Assembly: GCA_945860865.1 (NCBI GenBank)
Contig: CAMARW010000001.1
Span: 772,294 to 836,293 of the forward strand
Source: Chitinophaga pinensis
Lineage (GTDB): Bacteria > Bacteroidota > Bacteroidia > UKL13-3
Length of the DNA stretch: 64,000 nt
Direction: 5' to 3'
Shown: positions 8,499-15,850 of the stretch, piece by piece
Position numbering within the stretch: position 1 is the stretch's first letter
How the letters are laid out: the number at the start of each line of letters is the position of its first letter
Notes under the pieces: generated by a model
What the model saw: only the letters and a program-made list of their open reading frames with translations
What the model was told of the DNA's origin: nothing
Databases searched by the model: none
Position numbers and translations under genes: made by a program

Positions 8499-8849
8499 AT
8501 GTATTCATCAGAACTTATAAAAGGCACGTTAAAAACAATCATTTTAAAATTGCTAAAGAACAATGGCAAAATGTATGGTTATGAAATTACACAACGCGTA
8601 AAGGAGTTAACAAACAACAAAATTCAGATTACAGAAGGCGCCCTGTATCCTACTCTTCACTTGCTCGAGAAAGAGGGAGAGGTAGAGGCTGAAACGGAGA
8701 CTATTGGAAAGCGGGTTCGTAAATATTATACGATTACGCCCAAGGGAAAAGTTACAGTAGATTTAAAGGTAAATGAGTTTGTGGATTTTATGAACACCAT
8801 GAAATTTTTGTTAGACTTTGAGTTAGATGTAGGTCATGCAGCTAAGTGA
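8499..8849 (+). CDS. PadR family transcriptional regulator
   Basis: A 116-residue PadR-type regulator. The winged helix-turn-helix spans about residues 8-85 with the family patterns LILKLL, MYGYEIT, ITEGALYPTLHLLEKEG and KRVRKYYTITPKG; the C-terminal helix would form the dimer. It is a member of the short PadR subfamily-1. Its stop overlaps the start of the next gene by 14 bp, so the regulator and the membrane protein are one operon, a common arrangement where PadR controls an adjacent membrane gene. An inverted repeat in the promoter suggests autoregulation. Confidence 0.92.
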   Translation: MYSSELIKGTLKTIILKLLKNNGKMYGYEITQRVKELTNNKIQITEGALYPTLHLLEKEGEVEAETETIGKRVRKYYTITPKGKVTVDLKVNEFVDFMNTMKFLLDFELDVGHAAK

Positions 8850-10017
8850 CGAGCATATAGCATTTATTTTAGATGATATTAAAGCAAAAGGGATTGTTAT
8901 TGAAGATCTGCAAAACAATCTACTAGATCATATTTGCTGTATTGTAGAAAATGAGATGCCAGAAGGGGAAGACTTTTATAAGTTTTATGGGTGCATTATG
9001 CCTCGATTTTTTAAAAAAGATTTAAAGGAGATTGAGGAAGAGACCAACAATTTATTAACTTTTAAAAACTATTACGCTATGAAAAGCACCGTTAAAATTT
9101 CCGGAATAATTTCCGCGTTTCTTATATTAAGTGGTTCTATATTTAAAACAATGCATTGGCCTGGAGCTGGCTTTATGATAATGCTTGGCGGCTTATTGTT
9201 TAGTTTGATTTTTGTGCCCTTGATGATTGTTTTAAAGTTTAAAGACGATGAAACTACAACTGATAAATGGGTATTTACCTTTGGTTTTGTATTGGCTATT
9301 GTAGCGGCATTGGGCATTATTTTTAAAGTATTTCACTGGCCATATGCTAATTTTGGTATGAGGTGGAGTGTAACATTGTTTTTATTTGGCTATATTCCTT
9401 TATATTATTTTACCCGCATTAGAAGGCCCGAAACCAAGTTTAATACCACCATAAATATGGTATTGATGATGGCTTGCGGGGGTATGATGTATGCCTTATT
9501 TAATTTACATCCTAGCACAGGTGTTCAGGAAAGTGTAAATGCTTCATATGATTTTATGCAACAGCATACCATCCAAGTATGCAAGGCAAATGAAGTGCTT
9601 TACGCTAAAAAAGCGTCTTATTTAACCTCCAATCGTTTTGGCCAAAGCTCTATAAATCTATACCAAAAAATAGACTCTATAAAGGCATTTTTAATTGCGT
9701 CTACAGACAAAATTCCTTTAGAAAAAGCCAAGCAAATAAGTTTAAGCGATGTGCAAGGTGTAAACGATAATGCAAGCCTTAGAAACGTATTTGAAAACAG
9801 CTCAAATGAGTTTTCGTTGCAAGCTTTAGAGCGAGAAATTTATGCCTATAATGAATTGGTAGCTGAGCTATTCCCGGGTAACCAAGAGAAATTAATTGCC
9901 ATCAACCAACTACAATTTAGAAACACGATTTTATCTGTAGTATTATACCAATTATCTCAAGTTCAATGGCAGGTAGTTTCGTCGGAAAATAGTTATTTGG
10001 CAGCTTTAAGTGATTAA
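8836..10017 (+). CDS. membrane protein with two GldL-like KxxHWP motifs
   Basis: A 393-residue protein. The N-terminal about 75 residues are soluble and helical; about 80-220 holds five or six membrane helices; about 225-393 is a soluble helical domain. The pattern FKTMHWPGAGF (about residues 103-113) and its repeat FKVFHWPYANF (about 162-172) resemble the K-x-x-H-W-P motif at the start of GldL, the membrane partner of GldM in the gliding/T9SS motor, but the rest of the protein is not GldL. Related PadR-linked membrane proteins with this motif occur in Bacteroidota; their function is not known to me. The start lies inside padR, indicating coupled translation. Confidence 0.78.
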   Translation: MQLSDEHIAFILDDIKAKGIVIEDLQNNLLDHICCIVENEMPEGEDFYKFYGCIMPRFFKKDLKEIEEETNNLLTFKNYYAMKSTVKISGIISAFLILSGSIFKTMHWPGAGFMIMLGGLLFSLIFVPLMIVLKFKDDETTTDKWVFTFGFVLAIVAALGIIFKVFHWPYANFGMRWSVTLFLFGYIPLYYFTRIRRPETKFNTTINMVLMMACGGMMYALFNLHPSTGVQESVNASYDFMQQHTIQVCKANEVLYAKKASYLTSNRFGQSSINLYQKIDSIKAFLIASTDKIPLEKAKQISLSDVQGVNDNASLRNVFENSSNEFSLQALEREIYAYNELVAELFPGNQEKLIAINQLQFRNTILSVVLYQLSQVQWQVVSSENSYLAALSD

Positions 10018-10030
10018 TTAATAAGTACTT

Positions 10031-10057
10031 AAAATAAATTTAAAATCATTTATTTTT
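10031..10057. terminator. AT-only hairpin between convergent genes
   Basis: AAAATAAAT (10031-10039) and ATTTATTTT (10048-10056) form a 9-bp all-AT stem followed by T on the plus strand. It could end transcription from either side. Weak, since such stems arise easily in AT-rich DNA. Confidence 0.3.
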
Positions 10058-10068
10058 GGAGTTTGAAT

Positions 10069-10737
10069 TTAGTTTCTATTTAACTTTACAACCATTCCTA
10101 AGTTTAATAATAGGTAGGCATCTTTATAATATCCAACGCTTGGGAAGTATGTTTCTCTGTTAGAAAAAGCACCGTTATAAATACCCTGAAAGAGTAAGGG
10201 GTTTTGATTTATTTTTTTTCCAAGGTTGAAACCGGTAGAAATGGCAAGGTTTTTTCCTAAATTAATCTGCCAATTAAATTCTAATTCTAAGGCGCTATAT
10301 TCATCTTTTTGTGAATTAACTTCTTTTACTTCTCCCAATAATGGGTCCTTATATATTATAGTTATTGCATTTTCTCCTTGAGCATAAAGGTAATTGGCAA
10401 ACAATAAAAATCTGCTTTTATCTTTCACCTTTCGTGCTAGAAGATATCCTGGTTTAACATAATAAAAGGAAGATTTGAACCGAGTATTAATTTCTATCTG
10501 ATTGAATATGATATTTTTTGGATTCTCATTGAAATTATAATTCTGCCTAAAAGAGCCCTTTACTTGAAAACTTTGAAATCGTTTTCCAATATAAATATAT
10601 CCAATTTCGCTCCACATTACAGGGTCTGTTCTTAGGTTTAAAAGCAGCTGGTGAGTAGTGGGTTTTGCCAATTTATCTTGTGCGCACATCGGATTATAAA
10701 AACCCAAAATTATAAATAGTATGCAAACTACTTTCAT
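10069..10737 (-). CDS. probable outer-membrane beta-barrel protein
   Basis: A 222-residue protein with a signal peptide (cut after the CAQ near residue 20). The mature part is a series of alternating aromatic strands (for example SFYYVKPGYLL, SRFLLFANYLYA, SALELEFNWQI, KDAYLLLNLGMVVKLN), as in small eight- to ten-stranded outer-membrane barrels. No specific family recognised. Its ATG overlaps the TGA of the upstream lipoprotein gene by 4 bp, so the two are made together and may act together at the outer membrane. Confidence 0.72.
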   Translation of the reverse strand: MKVVCILFIILGFYNPMCAQDKLAKPTTHQLLLNLRTDPVMWSEIGYIYIGKRFQSFQVKGSFRQNYNFNENPKNIIFNQIEINTRFKSSFYYVKPGYLLARKVKDKSRFLLFANYLYAQGENAITIIYKDPLLGEVKEVNSQKDEYSALELEFNWQINLGKNLAISTGFNLGKKINQNPLLFQGIYNGAFSNRETYFPSVGYYKDAYLLLNLGMVVKLNRN

Positions 10738-11216
10738 TGAATTAATAGGATAGAGTCTGTTTGAATATATTGATAATTGTATATATCGTTAGGATAACGA
10801 GGGTGACTTGATTTTACCCGCATAACTTGTCCACCTTGAATACTATCTATAACAGGGTCCTCTATTTTAGCTCCTACATCATATTCACTACATTCTCTGT
10901 CGTAATAATAAGTAAATTTTAAATTGGCAATAATTCTAAAAGAGTAGTTATTTTTATCTGTATTTACATGAATTACAGCTGGCTTTTGATGCGGAATGGA
11001 TATTGGGAATTCTCTCTTATTGGGTCTGTAAGTGCCTGGCAAAATATCGTAAGTTAAACTTCTAATGGTGTCTGTGCTATCTCTTAAAAATACAATGCTT
11101 TTATATTCATATTGTAATTGTCTTACATAAGGATCGCCATAACCAGAGCACCTGCTACCGCAACCAGAAGAAATCAGAACTAATAACAATGAAACTGCAA
11201 ATAATAAATATTTCAT
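10734..11216 (-). CDS. lipoprotein of unknown function
   Basis: A 160-residue lipoprotein: signal peptide with lipobox SSGC, lipidation expected at C19, followed by CGSRC, giving a cysteine-rich start. The mature part is beta-rich with one further cysteine (DRECSEYD). I do not recognise a family. It is the first gene of a two-gene operon with an outer-membrane barrel protein (4-bp ATGA overlap). A TATGTTCG sequence on the minus strand (11253-11260) could be its -7 box. Confidence 0.72.
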   Translation of the reverse strand: MKYLLFAVSLLLVLISSGCGSRCSGYGDPYVRQLQYEYKSIVFLRDSTDTIRSLTYDILPGTYRPNKREFPISIPHQKPAVIHVNTDKNNYSFRIIANLKFTYYYDRECSEYDVGAKIEDPVIDSIQGGQVMRVKSSHPRYPNDIYNYQYIQTDSILLIQ

Positions 11217-11348
11217 AGTAATTGAAACACATTTTTTAAAATCCTATTACAACGAACATATACATTTTTCTGATTTTTGTTGCATTTTAAATCTACATAT
11301 CAATAAATTATTCATGTAAATATTTGTATGCAATGATGAATTTAATTT

Positions 11349-11376
11349 TTGGCAATTTTTTCTCATTTTATTTTTG
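11349..11376 (+). promoter_or_regulatory. promoter of the MFS transporter gene
   Basis: TTG (11349-11351, within a run of T), 17 nt, then TATTTTTG (11369-11376), a full -7 consensus. The expected transcript start is about 11383, leaving a leader of roughly 140 nt before the MFS ATG. Confidence 0.55.
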
Positions 11377-11387
11377 CATGCCGCTAA

Positions 11388-11409
11388 TAGCTTTATCTTT
11401 TTAAAGCTA
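11388..11409 (+). promoter_or_regulatory. 5'-end stem-loop in the MFS leader
   Basis: TAGCTTTA and TAAAGCTA form a perfect 8-bp stem with a 6-nt loop, only about five bases after the expected transcript start. It may stabilise the mRNA or form part of an attenuator. It is not followed by a T run, so it is not a simple terminator. Confidence 0.4.
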
Positions 11410-11524
11410 AATACTAAACAAATTTGTAAAGGTTGCAGAAGAAATGCTGATTGCTTGGAGGAGGAAATGCAAAATGAGAGGGTAAATTTGAAATGTAAGT
11501 TTTTTCTATTTACTTTACGGCTGA

Positions 11525-12748
11525 ATGGCGAAGAAGAACAACATAAACCTACTTATAATTGTAGCCGCGTTAGGCTATTTTGTGGATATATATGATTTGA
11601 TTGTTTTTAATGTGGTTAAGAATGAAAGCTTGCAGGCACTAGGTTTTGTGGGCGAGGCATTAAAGACCAACGAAATATATTTGTTTAATTTACAGATGAC
11701 GGGTATGCTTATTGGCGGCATCCTTTGGGGCATTATGGGCGATAAACGCGGAAGGGTTTCTGTTTTGTTTGGTTCTATTATGTTGTATTCTGTAGCCAAT
11801 ATTTGCAATGCTTTTGTAACTACTATAGATCAGTATGCCATTATCCGTTTTATTGCTGGTATTGGTTTGGCAGGAGAGTTGGGTGCTGGTATTACTTTGG
11901 TGGCAGAAAACATGCCTAAAGAAAAGCGGGGTTATGGCACCATGATTATTGTAACCTTTGGGGCTCTAGGTGCGGTTGTTGCTGGTTTGGTTGGTAAAAG
12001 TTTTGGCTGGCAAACCACTTATATTGTGGGTGGTTGTTTAGGATTAGCATTGTTGCTTATGCGCGCTGGGGCTTACGAAAGTGGCATGTATAAAAGCTTG
12101 CAAGCCCATGCACATATACAAAAAGGAAATATACTTACACTGTTTAAAAAGCCTGCTAATTTCTTAAAATACATGGCCTGTATATGCATTGGCTTGCCCA
12201 TTTGGTTTGCCATTGGGGTGCTTATAAACCTTTCTAATAGGTTTGCCGAAGCCCATGGTTTTGTGGGGAAACTAGACATGGCAGATAGTATTATGTTTGC
12301 CTATTTGGGTTTATCTGTAGGCGATTTAGCCAGTGGGTTATTAAGTCAGTTACTGCGCAGTAGAAAGAAAGTGGTGTATTTATACCTGTTTTTATCTTTT
12401 GTGTTAATGTTATTCTTCTTGTATAACACCGAATTTTTGAGTGCGGCCTACTATAAATGGATGTGTTTTGGAATTGGCTTTGCTACTGGATACTGGGCCT
12501 TGTTTGTAACCATTGCTTCCGAACAATTTGGTACCAATATTCGCTCTACGGTAACCAATACAGTGCCTAATTTTGTGCGTGGTGCTGTTGTTCCTATTAC
12601 CTTAAGTTTTGCCAGTTTATCTGTGGGTTACGGGGTTATAAACGCCGCTTTGTGGGTGGGTATAGCTTGCCTCGTTTTGGCCTTTATGGCCACTTGGTAT
12701 ATCAAAGATTCTTTTAGCAAAGACCTCAATTATTTTGAGGTAGATTAA
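11525..12748 (+). CDS. MFS transporter
   Basis: A 407-residue major facilitator with about 12 membrane helices. The loop between helices 2 and 3 has the MFS signature GIMGDKRGRVSV, and a second family-like stretch PKEKRGYG follows helix 4. Helix 1 carries DIYDLIVFN, resembling the acid residues of proton-coupled sugar and aromatic-acid carriers, so organic anion:H+ symport is possible. Substrate cannot be named. Start ATG follows a short TTACGGCTGA stretch without a Shine-Dalgarno site, although a perfect one lies 60 nt upstream in the leader. It stands alone. Confidence 0.88.
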   Translation: MAKKNNINLLIIVAALGYFVDIYDLIVFNVVKNESLQALGFVGEALKTNEIYLFNLQMTGMLIGGILWGIMGDKRGRVSVLFGSIMLYSVANICNAFVTTIDQYAIIRFIAGIGLAGELGAGITLVAENMPKEKRGYGTMIIVTFGALGAVVAGLVGKSFGWQTTYIVGGCLGLALLLMRAGAYESGMYKSLQAHAHIQKGNILTLFKKPANFLKYMACICIGLPIWFAIGVLINLSNRFAEAHGFVGKLDMADSIMFAYLGLSVGDLASGLLSQLLRSRKKVVYLYLFLSFVLMLFFLYNTEFLSAAYYKWMCFGIGFATGYWALFVTIASEQFGTNIRSTVTNTVPNFVRGAVVPITLSFASLSVGYGVINAALWVGIACLVLAFMATWYIKDSFSKDLNYFEVD

Positions 12749-12778
12749 GGGCTACAATACGCGCTTAAGTATCTAACA

Positions 12779-13294
12779 TTAATAAACCAATTTATTTGGC
12801 TTAAAAAAGCCTTTCCATTTTTTGGCGTAAGGTGCAAAATCTTTGCCTGGCCTAGGGTGAATGTAGCCATCAAAAGTAATGAGCCAGGTATTACCTCTGA
12901 TGCGTTTGCCAGTAATTGTTCCATCTGCAAGTTGGCGCGGACCAGCATCTGGGCAAAAGCAGCTGCGGTTGTAAATTACTTTGTGCTTTTCAAAATCGCC
13001 CTCTTTAATGGTAAAGCGGTTTCCTTTGGGTGGGTCTATCTCAAATTCATAGGATTCAAAATACTCATCGTCGGATACCATAGGATACTCTGCAAATTGA
13101 TGCGAAAATTTAAACACCCATTTGATGCCCTTATCATAGGCAATATCAAAGTAAATGCTATCATAAATTTGCTTGCTTATGCTCGAATTATCTTGGTAAA
13201 CAAAGCGTTTTATTTCAGGGTTTTGTTTAGGTTTCTCCTGGGCTTGAACAATAAACGACAACAAAATAAAGAGTATACTAAAGATGTTTTTCAT
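12779..13294 (-). CDS. secreted protein of unknown function
   Basis: A 171-residue protein with a signal peptide (MKNIFSILFILLSFIVQAQ). The mature part is beta-rich, with a CFC motif (SCFCPDAGPRQLADGTITG) about two thirds along and a conserved-looking end (WKGFFKPNKLVY). I know no family name. Because of the signal peptide it should be periplasmic or surface exposed. A TACATTCG sequence (13300-13307, minus strand) lies 5 nt before the ATG and may be its -7 box. The spacer to the divergent glycosyltransferase gene carries a repeat array. Confidence 0.72.
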   Translation of the reverse strand: MKNIFSILFILLSFIVQAQEKPKQNPEIKRFVYQDNSSISKQIYDSIYFDIAYDKGIKWVFKFSHQFAEYPMVSDDEYFESYEFEIDPPKGNRFTIKEGDFEKHKVIYNRSCFCPDAGPRQLADGTITGKRIRGNTWLITFDGYIHPRPGKDFAPYAKKWKGFFKPNKLVY

Positions 13295-13314
13295 GCAAAC
13301 GAATGTAGGGAAAA

Positions 13315-13440
13315 TAATAATTACGAATTACGAATTAAAAATTACGAATTAAAAATCTCTCCAACTCGTAACTCGTAATTCGTAATTCGTAATTTTTAAT
13401 TCGTAATTCGTAATTTTTAATTCGTAATTCGTAATTTTAA
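13315..13440. repeat. ATTACGAATT / AATTCGTAAT inverted-repeat array
   Basis: The 7-nt word AATTCGT and its complement ACGAATT are repeated about a dozen times, with the ACGAATT orientation on the left (13315-13357) and the AATTCGT orientation on the right (13373-13437). The arms can fold into a long imperfect hairpin around TCTCTCCAACTCGTAACTC. A second copy is at 38327. It lies between divergent genes, so it is not simply a terminator. Confidence 0.85.
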
Positions 13441-13517
13441 AAAGGAAACCATAAGTTTGCCTGTTAGGCTGAATGATTGCGTTTAGGTTCGGCCAAAATT
13501 AATGGAGAAATAATTTT

Positions 13518-14594
13518 ATGAGCATAGAATTCAAAGCAGATTGTATACATTTTAAAGGTCATGTGCCCTGCAACCCGCATAAAAAGCATGGTTACCATTG
13601 CGCAGATTGTGTGGCCTATGCGCCCATTTCGAAACGCATTTTAATCATAAAATTGGGAGCTATTGGAGATGTTATTAGAACCACACCTTTGGTTGTAAAG
13701 TATAAAAAGCTGTATCCCAATTGTAAAATTACTTGGCTTACTTGGACGCCAGATATATTGCCAGCCAAAGAAATTGATGAAATATTAAAATGGGATATGA
13801 ATGCTGTTATGTATGCGCAGCAAGGAGCTTGGGATATAGCCATTAACTTGGATAAAGAAAAAGAAGCAGGTGCTTTGTTGAAAGTTTTGGATGCCAAAGA
13901 AAAATACGGATATGTGCTTAAAGACAATGAGATTCAACCAGTAAATGAGTTGGCTTTGCATAAATTTAGTACAGGTATGTTTGATGATGTAAGCAAGGCA
14001 AATACCAAAAGTTACCTGCAAGAAATTTTCGAAATTTGTGGCTTTGAACACCAAGGTGAACCTTATTTAATGGATGTTCATGATGATAAAGGTTACACTT
14101 GGAATTTACCAGAAGGAAAGAAAATTATTGGCTTAAATACGGGTTGTGGTGGCAGGTGGACAACCCGCTTATGGACCATAGAAAAATGGGTGGAATTGGT
14201 AAATTTAATTCATGCTCAAAATACAGATGCTTATGTTTTACTTTTGGGTGGAGAGGCCGAAGATGAGCGTAACAGAGAAATTAAGGATAGAACAGGGGCT
14301 GCTTACTTAGGCTATTTTAGCCTAGCAGAATTTATTAACTTAGTAAATCAGTGCGAGTTAGTGGTTACACAAGTTACGATGGGTATGCACATTACTTTGG
14401 CCTTGGGTAAAAAGATAGTGCTGATGAACAATATTTTTAATCCGCACGAATTTGATTTGTTTGGCAAGGGCGAGATTGTAATGCCCGATAAAGCTTGCAA
14501 ATGTTTCTACCGTGGCTCTTGCTTAGATGGAACTTCCTGCATGGAGGATCTTCCTGCCAGCAAAATACTTACTGCTATAAACAGGCATTTGTAG
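13518..14594 (+). CDS. glycosyltransferase family 9 with N-terminal cysteine cluster
   Basis: A 358-residue GT9 protein. The catalytic part begins at about residue 40 with RILIIKLGAIGDVIRTTPLV and has LNTGCGGRWTTRLW and MGMHITLALGKKIVLMNN as donor- and acceptor-site regions. Before it comes an extension with C9, C18, C28 and C31 plus four histidines (H11, H15, H24, H27), which looks like a metal site. The C-terminus has four more cysteines (C327, C329, C335, C341). C-terminal cysteines are usual in this family, but the N-terminal cluster is not seen in the GT9 at 3217. Probable role in surface glycan synthesis; sugar unknown. Confidence 0.82.
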   Translation: MSIEFKADCIHFKGHVPCNPHKKHGYHCADCVAYAPISKRILIIKLGAIGDVIRTTPLVVKYKKLYPNCKITWLTWTPDILPAKEIDEILKWDMNAVMYAQQGAWDIAINLDKEKEAGALLKVLDAKEKYGYVLKDNEIQPVNELALHKFSTGMFDDVSKANTKSYLQEIFEICGFEHQGEPYLMDVHDDKGYTWNLPEGKKIIGLNTGCGGRWTTRLWTIEKWVELVNLIHAQNTDAYVLLLGGEAEDERNREIKDRTGAAYLGYFSLAEFINLVNQCELVVTQVTMGMHITLALGKKIVLMNNIFNPHEFDLFGKGEIVMPDKACKCFYRGSCLDGTSCMEDLPASKILTAINRHL

Positions 14595-14610
14595 TAATTT
14601 AGAATTTTTT

Positions 14611-14672
14611 GTCGATAGACCATGGTCGATAGTCCATAGACCATAGTCGATTTAAACTATGGACCATGGACT
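14611..14672. repeat. GACCATGG / GTCGATAG palindromic repeat
   Basis: Short words (GTCGATAG, ACCATGG, GTCCATAG) recur in both orientations. AGTCCATAGACCATAG (14631-14646) can pair with CTATGGACCATGGACT (14656-14671) with two mismatches, and GACCATGGTC (14618-14627) is a perfect 10-bp palindrome. It lies between the GT9 stop and lemA. Same design as the repeats at 13315 and 47010 but with different words. Confidence 0.75.
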
Positions 14673-14754
14673 CTTCCTCAAAGACTTTTTGTCAGTGACA
14701 CAAAATTTGGATAAACATTTGTATCTTGCTTAACTCAAACAAACATTTTTAAAC

Positions 14755-15348
14755 ATGAAAAGAAGTAATATTATCCTATTGGTAATTGGAGCAGCTTTGT
14801 TGTTATTGGTATTTAACGGTTGCGGTTCGTACAACAGCATGGTAACAAAACAAGAAGCTACCAGTTCTGGCTGGGCCCAAGTAGAAAACGTTTACCAACG
14901 CAGATCAGATTTGATTCCTAATTTGGTTAATACTGTTAAAGGTGTTGCAAATTTTGAGCAAAAAACCCTTACAGATGTTATTAGTGCGCGCGCAAGTGCT
15001 ACACAAATGAAAGTAGATGCCAGCAAATTAAACCCAGAACAACTGCAAAAATTCCAAGCCTCACAAGGTGAGTTAAGTCAGGCTTTGGGTAGGTTAATGG
15101 TTGTTGCAGAGCAATACCCGCAATTGAAAGCTACTCAAAATTTCCTTGAGCTACAATCGCAATTAGAAGGCACAGAAAATAGAATTGCAGTTGAGCGTGG
15201 TAGGTTTAATGATATCGTTAAAGACTACAATTCTTACATACGTAAATTCCCACAAGTTTTGTTTGCGGGCATGTTTGGCTTCGATAAGAAAGGTTATTTT
15301 GAAGCCGAAAAAGGTGCTGAGAAGGCTCCTGAAGTGAGCTTTGAATAA
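14755..15348 (+). CDS. lemA: LemA family protein
   Basis: A 197-residue LemA protein: an N-terminal membrane segment or lipoprotein signal (NGCGS, possible lipidation at C23) and a helical-bundle domain with the family patterns SGWAQVENVYQRRSDLIPNL, LQSQLEGTENRI, ERGRFNDIVKDYN and FPQVLFAGMFGF. LemA proteins are anchored in the membrane and their role is unclear. Here it leads a lemA-TPM-TPM cluster, a very common arrangement, which suggests one membrane-associated complex. A strong hairpin terminator sits between it and the next gene, so expression may drop after lemA. Confidence 0.95.
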   Translation: MKRSNIILLVIGAALLLLVFNGCGSYNSMVTKQEATSSGWAQVENVYQRRSDLIPNLVNTVKGVANFEQKTLTDVISARASATQMKVDASKLNPEQLQKFQASQGELSQALGRLMVVAEQYPQLKATQNFLELQSQLEGTENRIAVERGRFNDIVKDYNSYIRKFPQVLFAGMFGFDKKGYFEAEKGAEKAPEVSFE

Positions 15349-15362
15349 AAATTGTAATGACA

Positions 15363-15394
15363 GAAAAGGTTGCTTGACGGCAACCTTTTCTTTT
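15363..15394 (+). terminator. intrinsic terminator after lemA
   Basis: GAAAAGGTTGC / GCAACCTTTTC form a perfect 11-bp stem with loop ttgacg, followed by TTTT. It ends 13 nt before the next start in the same direction, so it probably makes lemA more abundant than the two TPM genes. Confidence 0.75.
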
Positions 15395-15406
15395 AAAAGT
15401 TAAGCG

Positions 15407-15850
15407 ATGGCAAAAGCAAATTTTTCAGATAAAGACCAAGCCCAAATTGTGGCTGCAATTCAGTTAGCCGAGAAGGAAACTTCGGGCGAAATTAGGGTGC
15501 ATATAGAATCTAAACTTGCTACCGATCCTGTTGAAAGGGCCAAAGCTGTTTTCTTTGAATTGGGAATGCACCAAACAGTACAAAAAAATGCGGTGCTTAT
15601 TTATTTGGCATACAACGACCACAAATTGGCCATAATTGGCGATTCGGGCATTCATGAAAAAGTGGGTGATAACTTTTGGCAAGCAGAAAAAGACTTGCTG
15701 ATTACTCATTTTAAAAAGAATGAATATGCCCTTGGTTTATCCATAGCCATTGAGCAAGTGGGCGAGAAATTGAAAGCACATTTTCCTTTTCAAAAAGACG
15801 ACAAGAACGAATTAAGTGATACCATTTCTTTTGGAGGACAGCATGACTAA
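15407..15850 (+). CDS. TPM domain protein
   Basis: A 147-residue single TPM (TLP18.3/Psb32/MOLO-1) domain without signal peptide or membrane helix. Family patterns are seen: IVAAIQLAEKETSGEIRVHIE at the start, RAKAVFFELGM, NAVLIYLAYNDHKLAIIGDSGIHEKVG in the middle, and a C-terminal amphipathic helix. Members are thought to act in membrane-protein maintenance or phosphatase-like roles, but the biochemical activity in bacteria is not settled. It overlaps the next TPM gene by 8 bp and follows lemA, so the three form one module. Confidence 0.9.
   Translation: MAKANFSDKDQAQIVAAIQLAEKETSGEIRVHIESKLATDPVERAKAVFFELGMHQTVQKNAVLIYLAYNDHKLAIIGDSGIHEKVGDNFWQAEKDLLITHFKKNEYALGLSIAIEQVGEKLKAHFPFQKDDKNELSDTISFGGQHD

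Larger units (their letters stand above)
11217..11524. other. intergenic region with MFS leader
   Basis: The region between divergent genes holds the promoters of both, and an MFS leader of about 140 nt. In the leader there is a perfect 8-bp hairpin (11388-11409), a GGAGGAGG sequence (11457-11464) and short open frames. No gene with recognisable coding character was found. Confidence 0.6.

Noticed and set aside
11374-11595. 73-codon frame across the MFS leader and start
   Set aside because: It overlaps the MFS gene out of frame, crosses the likely promoter, and its composition does not look like a protein. Only its last 42 codons are discussed as a possible leader frame.
12857-13378. 173-codon frame opposite the secreted-protein gene at 12779
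   Set aside because: It is a shadow of a gene with a clear signal peptide, and its end (NYELRIKNYELK) is just the translation of the repeat array, a known source of false proteins.
13315-13440. CRISPR array
   Set aside because: The repeats are 7 nt long, have no spacers of constant length, and change orientation in the middle; no cas genes are present.
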